This document shows positions 58,101-64,000 of a stretch of 64,000 bases of DNA, piece after piece. Source of the stretch: Xestospongia bergquistia. Taxonomy: Eukaryota > Porifera > Demospongiae > Haplosclerida > Petrosiidae. The notes under the pieces are model-generated. The model made no database searches and was not told the DNA's origin. It saw only the letters and a program-made list of their open reading frames with translations. The stretch lies in the NCBI GenBank assembly GCA_963965975.1, contig OZ014414.1:9295230-9359229 (forward strand). Reading direction: 5' to 3'. Each line of letters starts with the position of its first letter. Positions within the stretch are counted from its first letter, which is position 1. The position numbers and the translations under genes are program-made.

Positions 58101-59600
58101 CACCAAACATTTTATGACGACAGAGCATTCCTATGTACAACGTAGAGAGATACATAATTTCCTCATGTATCAACTCAATTCTGTACTCAATGAAATAGAA
58201 TGTCATAATGTTTACAATACATATTATAAAGACATTGTAGTCTTGTGTCACCTTATATTACAGTAACATTAGACCACACAAGACAAGACAATTTAGACTG
58301 TTTATTTCAGTCTCTATTCTTTACCTATTGACAACTATTATCAAATAAACTTTACACATTTCACTTAATATTAACAACAAACAGGAAATGTCTAAAGAAT
58401 AATTCATTTTCAGATCTTGTATTAGATCAAAACAGTTTATTGTCACACTAAACTATAAAAATGTGTTTTGTCAGGAAAAGATTGATAAGCTACAATTCCT
58501 CTCAAAGCAAAGGGGTTGATCTCACCAGACTAAGTTGATGTATGAATACCAGAAATCCATTATATATATAGTAGTGTTCTGTTAGTACTATGATAGGATT
58601 GTTCCTCTGTAACCAATAGAACATACTAGACAGCGAATTTAACAGTAAACCACGCCTCCTGCAATTCGTTGCCATAGTAACCACATTCAGTAAACAGTAA
58701 TGGCTTCCTTTCTTCTTCAGTGTATTGTCTGTGTATTGTAGTGTGTTATAGTATATATTACTATGTGTGTACTATACTATATACTAACTCTGTTTTATAA
58801 CAGGAGACACTGGAAGTGTTCAGTGGAGAGATGATTACAATGATGTTAGTCTCACTAGACCAAGTGTATTACAAAGTGAAGATGTTATAAGTAAATTAAT
58901 AAAAGAACAACAAACAGGAAAAGAATGGAATATTCGTCTCTACTCATCATCTCCTGAAAGTACTGCAGTTATTATAAACAATCTTAATAAGTGTACAGTG
59001 TGGAGTCTGGATATATGGAACACTTCATTGGACAGTAAGTGTGTATCGATATTATCAGAGATACTAAAAACTAATAAAACAATAAAGATACTAGACCTGT
59101 CATTCTCTTCACTTACTGGTGGTATCAAACAAGTCAGTGATAGTCTCTTTAATAATAAAACACTTGAACAGTTAGTGTTGTCTAATGTTACTGATATGAC
59201 AGATGAAGATATAACTCACTTATCTACTATGTTATCAAGTAATACAACTTTAAAAGTACTACGTCTCTACAACTGTAACATCACTGATAATGGAGTCCGA
59301 TATATCTGTGAAGGACTTACTAAAAACCAAACATTGACTTTGTTGAACATCAGTCGTAATCCTCAGATCACTTCAGTTAGTACCAGTACAATAGCAGATC
59401 TAATACAAACAACTACATCATTGACAGAACTACGTCTCTACTATACTTCACTAAACAATGATGATATCAAGACAATATGTACATCACTTAATAAAAATAC
59501 TACAATAAGGAAACTATACTTATCACCACAACATGAAGAGTATTGTATGAAGTTAGACAGTTATCAAGTTATTAAAGACAGGCTTGTGTTCTTGTATTAG
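52134..59600 (+). CDS. Death domain-coiled coil-LRR protein 2
   Basis: Fourteen exons: 52134-52446, 52519-52617, 52722-53024, 53085-53462, 53508-53567, 53622-53684, 53733-54412, 54471-54588, 54674-54736, 54828-54965, 55010-55117, 55160-55240, 55899-55964, 58804-59600; 1,088 aa, the same length as gene 1. The death, CARD-like and central parts differ at few positions, and the acidic exon 13 has become more acidic (DSDDEETEDEESIK). Differences concentrate in the LRR exon: solvent-type positions change between copies (for example LEQLVLSNVTDMTDED against LEQLELSYVTGITDED; LTELRLYYTS against LTILYLYNTS), while framework Leu/Asn/Cys stay. This is the pattern expected if the LRR face meets variable partners, though counts of silent changes were not made. 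All splice sites are intact, so both genes look functional. Confidence 0.85.
55266..55650. mobile_element. MITE in intron 12 of death-domain/LRR gene 2
   Basis: Orthologous to the element at 42368-42755, 385 bp, with TA flanks; a short piece around CGGTGGGTGGTATTAATTAA of copy 1 is missing and AAAATTTGGC-type sequence is added. Confidence 0.7.
57783..57796. promoter_or_regulatory. X-box/RFX-like site, gene 2 intron 13 (first)
   Basis: GTTGCCATAGTAAC, unchanged from the copy at 44904. Confidence 0.45.
58668..58681. promoter_or_regulatory. X-box/RFX-like site, gene 2 intron 13 (second)
   Basis: GTTGCCATAGTAAC, unchanged from the copy at 45795, again about 120 bp before the LRR exon. Confidence 0.45.
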
Positions 59601-60900
59601 TAAGTAGTTTGTTGTTTATTCTTAATTTGTCTTCTCGCTCACTTTTATTTTCTCTTTAAATTTCTTTTGACTTCTTTTCCTCATCTTTTATTAACAATTT
59701 CTTTCTCTAACAAAACTAGTAGACAATAAAAATAGAGCAGTTTTGCTTGACACTTACTTCTCTTACGTCGCACTTTTTTGCTCTCTGACAGCTGCTCAAT
59801 TTGGCGCCTGTGAATTACTTATGGGTGTGGCCTCATTTTTAACCCGTTTATGGTACTTTCTGAAGAGAGATTGAAGAAAAGCATTCTTTCTTAACTACTT
59901 AGAGTAGTCTTATTTTCAGATGAGATAGAAGACTTCACATTATTAATATAACTAGACTATTGAGGTCAGTTCAGTTGATCAAGTTATAATTAAACACTTT
60001 TAATAAACTATGATAGATAGATATAGAGGTTATTTAGTGAGCATACATGTTTTTTAAAAGTGTTCTTGAGTATCAAAAAGTAAACATATAATGAAGAAAT
60101 GTCATAGATTTGAGAGAATGGCAATTTTGTGCCAAACAATTTAAAGCTTTATCTTCATATCAAAGTATATGTTTCTAACTTGTAAGTGTTCTTTCAAATT
60201 ATTATATTATCATAATATTAACAGTTATTGTAGTTATCTGTTAATTAACAATACTTTTCCTTATGTTTGTCACTCAATGACAGTATTATTAATATTAATA
60301 TAAAATTACCTTTAAAGTATGAAATTTTAAGGTTAATTGAATATCTCACAATCCAGAACCATTCTTGTATATATATATAGTGTACAATTTCAGTACTATT
60401 TTGCTCTTGCTTAAGAACATGAAGATCTTGCTTTGTTAAAGATGACTCATGCATGTCTCAGACCAGGAGAAGTAACCAGTGCAAAAGTTCAGATAGCAGG
60501 TTAGAAGGAGAGAAGATGGTATTGTCAGAATATTAATAATGATATTGTTAACTAATAAGATACTCTCCTAACTTTAATGTACTTGATAAGTCAAATGTCC
60601 TTTAATTATGTATTGTTCTATTATTACTTTTGTTATTAGTAATAGAACTTGAAGTGAGAAGAAGGAAAATTGAAGATTTATAACTAGTGTACTAATTATG
60701 TGATGAGTCTTTTAAGACAATAAAGTATTGGACTATCAGTGTTATACTGTCTACATAATATATTTCAATTAACTCTGTACAAAATGGCAGGATGGACTAT
60801 ATACATGCATTTTAGCTAACAACAAAAATGACTGTTCAATCAATTTCTTATCTAATAAATATGATACTGCCATTATTAATATGAAATACAATAAAATTTC
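59601..60900. other. Region downstream of LRR gene 2, no gene seen
   Basis: Contains the shared 3' flank, an insertion (about 59910-60120) not in copy 1 and, from about 60365, sequence that differs from copy 1. No convincing exon chain; a (TA)n run is at about 60369. Confidence 0.5.
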
Positions 60901-60903
60901 TAT

Positions 60904-61694
60904 TTATATCAAATCTATTACAATAATTTTTACAACTGTCATTAACATTAAGGTAAAGACAAGCCTCTCAAGATCAACCACTTGAGATGAAGAGACTACA
61001 ACAGTGGGGCTAGTACTGATAGCTACATTAGAACTTACTGTTATAGTAGGACTTACAGTTATAATGGAACAAACATTGCTATTGGTAATGCCACATGATG
61101 TTAAGTTAAAAGTGAAACCAAGTATAGGAACACCACAACATCCCATATAGTCTACAAATGTTGTCACATTATCTTGACAAGGACCATCAATACAATAGAC
61201 ATTAATAGATACATTACTAGTATATGTTGGACAATAGAAGAGAGTATCAAGGGGTATTATCACATCTGATGTAATACCACGTAAATAATGTACCATACAA
61301 TATTCTTGATTGATTCTTTCACATACACCATTGTTAATATAAGTGATTCCTTTAGTGAAGTTGATACATCTGTAGAATGCAGCTGTTAAATTTTTACATT
61401 CACTAGCACAGTATTCAGTCAGTGCTCTATCTAGATGACGATATGTATCCATGATGACATTTACAGGCGCTGTATGCAAGTATGATGTAATAATATGAAA
61501 TAAAGTTCCCCTACTGGTACAAGTGGTACTATGGTTGAAAAACAACTTTGGTACAATTTAGCTTTTTTTCATAAACATGAATTCCTCTTGTCATCACATG
61601 TGAATCAAGTTTCTGACTAGGAACAAGTACAGCATTAACAATGACAGAGCTCTGGTAGCAGATCAGGAAGAGTACCAAGAAAAGAGAAATCATT
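60904..61694 (-). pseudogene. Secreted Cys-rich surface protein, frameshifted copy
   Basis: Counterpart of 50151-50948. The ATG and signal peptide are kept (61694, MISLFLVLFLICYQSS), but relative to copy 1 eight bases are missing near 61548 (between LNCTK and the FFNHSTTC segment), shifting the frame to an early TAG. Downstream the 213-codon frame is otherwise open, including CC, the Ser/Thr stem and the hydrophobic tail. The loss is recent, because the rest has not decayed. Rescue by internal initiation would lack the signal peptide. Confidence 0.75.
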
Positions 61695-63330
61695 TTGAAT
61701 AGGACAAAAACAATAATAGCAATAACAATGCAAACTATATAGCTATATAGGTGTGGCAGCTGGTATGACTAAACATGTCAAATAAATAGACCAAATATTT
61801 ACTGAATAAACCCACTCCATGGTTACTGCATGCAATAAATACAATATTACTTTCTGTTGGGGTGCTTACAACCAAATGATATACATGAATGTGTCAAACC
61901 AACCTATATACTGTTAAAATAAGAGAGATTATTTTAATCCATTCATGATCACTTAGCAATAGGTTGAATACATGTCTACAAAATACATTTAAAAGTAATG
62001 ACAACATATCCTGTTTTAAATTGATTAGTAATTAGAATATAGAATTGACAGTTCATGATCATTTACTTCAAAAACTACCTTCTCATAAAAGACACATATG
62101 TAGTAAGAGGAGTGTACTATTATAAATTCCACAGTACAGTCCTAGACCAAATATAGCCATGAAAATTATTGTGTCTAACTAATTAGACATTAAACATAAT
62201 CTTCATACCTCCTACATGTCTAGATCTATTAATTAAATCAACCAATTAGTTGCCCAATCAATGGACAAGTATCAGTATCAATATATTACATAATGTCAAA
62301 TTGAACTCATGTCCTATTAAGGAAGCTCTGGAGCATTCAATGTAATCTATAAACAATACATCATGCTGTTTTACAAGAGCCTTCAACACAGTAGAAATAT
62401 GTTCTAAAGATATCATGGCTAAGATAAGTAACATATAATGTACTAGTAGATATTATAACAACTGAAGTTTTTCCATATACATGATACATGAATCTTATTA
62501 ACGATACTTATGAATATGATTACCAGCAACAATGGACCGTTTAGTTCCATTTAAACAAACTAAAACAACACTATTAAATATATTACATGCATGGTTACAG
62601 CATGTATTACCTAAAAATGATATCATCTCCACATGTTCACAATATTTACTTACCTAATAATAATGTCAACACAAGTTGTATTTATTATAAAAAACAGATA
62701 AAACTAGTAAAATGGATTGGTTTCAACATAGCTAATGATCAATGACATAACCAATTAAACTGTACCATGGCAACCAATGAGGTAATATATGATACAACAT
62801 AATATTATATAGTGGTGCTAATGTTGCCATGACAACTTGTAAACATATTCAATTACTATTATATTCATCTACATGTCTGTAGCTAACACATCCTATAATT
62901 TAATTTAGTCATCTCATTACTTGTTAGCTATGCTATAAATATTCTGTGTTGCAATTGATAATTTCATCCAGCATTTATTATATAGAAAGATATCTTTGAG
63001 AACATTTGTTTCCATTAGTTACAAATACAAAATAAATTGTCCCATAGATTCTTATTGAAATATTGACTTTATTTGAACAATTAAAAATTTATCAATCAAA
63101 CTAACTACAACAATACACTTAACAAAACAATACACATTATATTTAATTAATATAAGTAACTATATATTGTAATACACACCTATCTTCTGTAGTATGTTAG
63201 TAATAAATATTATAACTTGTATAATGGCTGTTAATACCAACACTGCAAAGAGAAGAGAGCTTTGAAAACCAACAACACCAGAAGGACAAGGATCAGTATT
63301 GGTAATGTGACATGAAATTTAATTTGAAGA
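61695..63330. other. Upstream region of Cys-rich copy 2 with relic fragments
   Basis: Follows copy 1 (50949-51760) up to about 62485, including the relic at about 62320-62480. From there to about 63110 the sequence is not repeated in the window and no gene is seen. A short minus-strand relic (about 63180-63312) matches the tail region of the copy 0 fragment (26500-26620). Confidence 0.5.
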
Positions 63331-63344
63331 TAATTAACACTAGG

Positions 63345-63389
63345 TGCGATTAATGAATGTTATTGTCTTCCTACAAATTAGCCACACCT
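63345..63389 (+). promoter_or_regulatory. Hairpin upstream of death-domain relic 3 (decayed left arm)
   Basis: The right arm ATTAGCCACACCT (63377-63389) is intact while the left arm reads AGGTGCGATTAAT with mismatches. Decay of pairing goes with loss of the gene behind it. Confidence 0.5.
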
Positions 63390-63473
63390 TAAAAGTCACC
63401 AGACAGAAGTGGGTGTGTTTATTGCGTCAGTTCATAGTTGGGGAAACAAACAATCGTCAGTTCATAACAAACA

Positions 63474-64000
63474 ATGGCTGAAGGAAATCTTTCATTTGAG
63501 AAGTTATTAGAAGAGAAACCAGCTCTTGATGAATTATGTGAACATATTCAAAAATCCTCTAGCACTGCTGGTGAGTAAAATTATGTATCTAGTGTAATCA
63601 ATTGTAATGGTACGTCAGCTGCTCTCTTCACTATATTTGTTAATAGAGGATAATAGTTATTTATTTATTTTACTTATTTTTATTATAGACATTAATTTAG
63701 ATAAGTCTCACAGTGTTAATGTAAACTAAGTAGATAAATAGTTAGTGACAAAACAAATTATTTGCCTTCAAAGTTTTCTGGTATACAATATATAGAATTA
63801 TATAACATATATGGGTGGAGCACTATTAGGAAGGATTATTCATTTATTTTTCATTTATAAATTCTCAAATCAATCTGCTTGTCTTTCTTTTATCAGTTCC
63901 TAAACTAATAAACTTCATTAGATCATTTCGTTATTTATAGACTCATTATATCTAGTTAGTTAGTAAACTCTACAGTTCACAAGTCTCAAGTTAATATATT
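63474..64000 (+). pseudogene. Death-domain/LRR gene, third copy, heavily deleted
   Basis: Starts like the other two (ATG 63474, MAEGNLSFEKLLEEKPALDE) but after 25 codons the death-domain exon is joined to the end of exon 2 (KSSSTAG), so most of the domain is gone. About 60 bp later the sequence jumps again to intron 13 material (compare about 44159), removing exons 3-13. It runs to the window edge, so an LRR exon may follow outside. Confidence 0.8.

Larger units (their letters stand above)
51870..63330. repeat. Segmental duplication, copy 2
   Basis: Second copy of 38940-51870. Exon coordinates of the death-domain gene shift by 12.88-12.9 kb, while the Cys-rich gene shifts by only 10.75 kb because the minisatellite/orphan-gene stretch is missing. 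Confidence 0.9.

Overview
The window looks like an AT-rich metazoan genome with very small introns (often 50-100 bp), dense genes and many young tandem duplications. The gene families (death-domain/LRR proteins, stefin families, short-intron housekeeping genes) suggest a sponge, most likely a demosponge such as Amphimedon; this is an inference, because no species marker can be read directly. No bacterial features, rRNA, tRNA or CRISPR were seen. Most real genes are split into exons of 30-300 bp, and I rebuilt them by following splice sites and codon phase.

Region 1 (1-8.6 kb): housekeeping genes. There is a 3' partial AT-hook gene with decayed AT-hook exons, GET1/WRB on the minus strand (6 exons, 169 aa), a divergently transcribed HMGA-like gene with three AT hooks (4 exons, 132 aa), and APEX1 (12 exons, 418 aa). 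The APEX1 N-terminal extension resembles the neighbouring HMGA-like gene. One APEX1 intron is of the GC-AG class.

Region 2 (8.6-19.1 kb): MCMDC2 on the minus strand (20 exons, 689 aa), a partial copy of it (8.9-10.3 kb) broken by a TA-flanked MITE and a large internal deletion, and three ordinary stefins (cystatin A/B) carrying QVVAG-type motifs.

Region 3 (19.1-39 kb): an array of thirteen divergent stefin-like genes, in four repeats of a three-gene unit (A and B on plus, C on minus, B and C convergent) plus one single gene D. They keep the three-exon, phase-0 stefin structure, but the inhibitory first loop (QVVAG) is shortened and changed. Inside the array lies a degenerate death-domain/LRR locus (24.5-27 kb).

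Region 4 (39-64 kb): two long tandem copies, about 12.9 kb apart at their 5' genes, and the start of a third. Each carries a 14-exon gene of 1,088 aa (death domain, two helical CARD-like segments, a central domain, coiled coil, acidic linker, LRRs) with no NACHT ATPase visible, facing a convergent gene for a secreted, Cys-rich, tail-anchored surface protein. The surface gene is intact in copy 1 and frameshifted in copy 2. The third copy is a deleted relic. A hairpin upstream of the death-domain genes shows a compensatory base change between copies.

Taken together, the right two thirds of the window is a fast-evolving accessory region: candidate protease-inhibitor paralogs and candidate intracellular-sensor/surface-protein pairs made by repeated segmental duplication next to a conserved housekeeping block.
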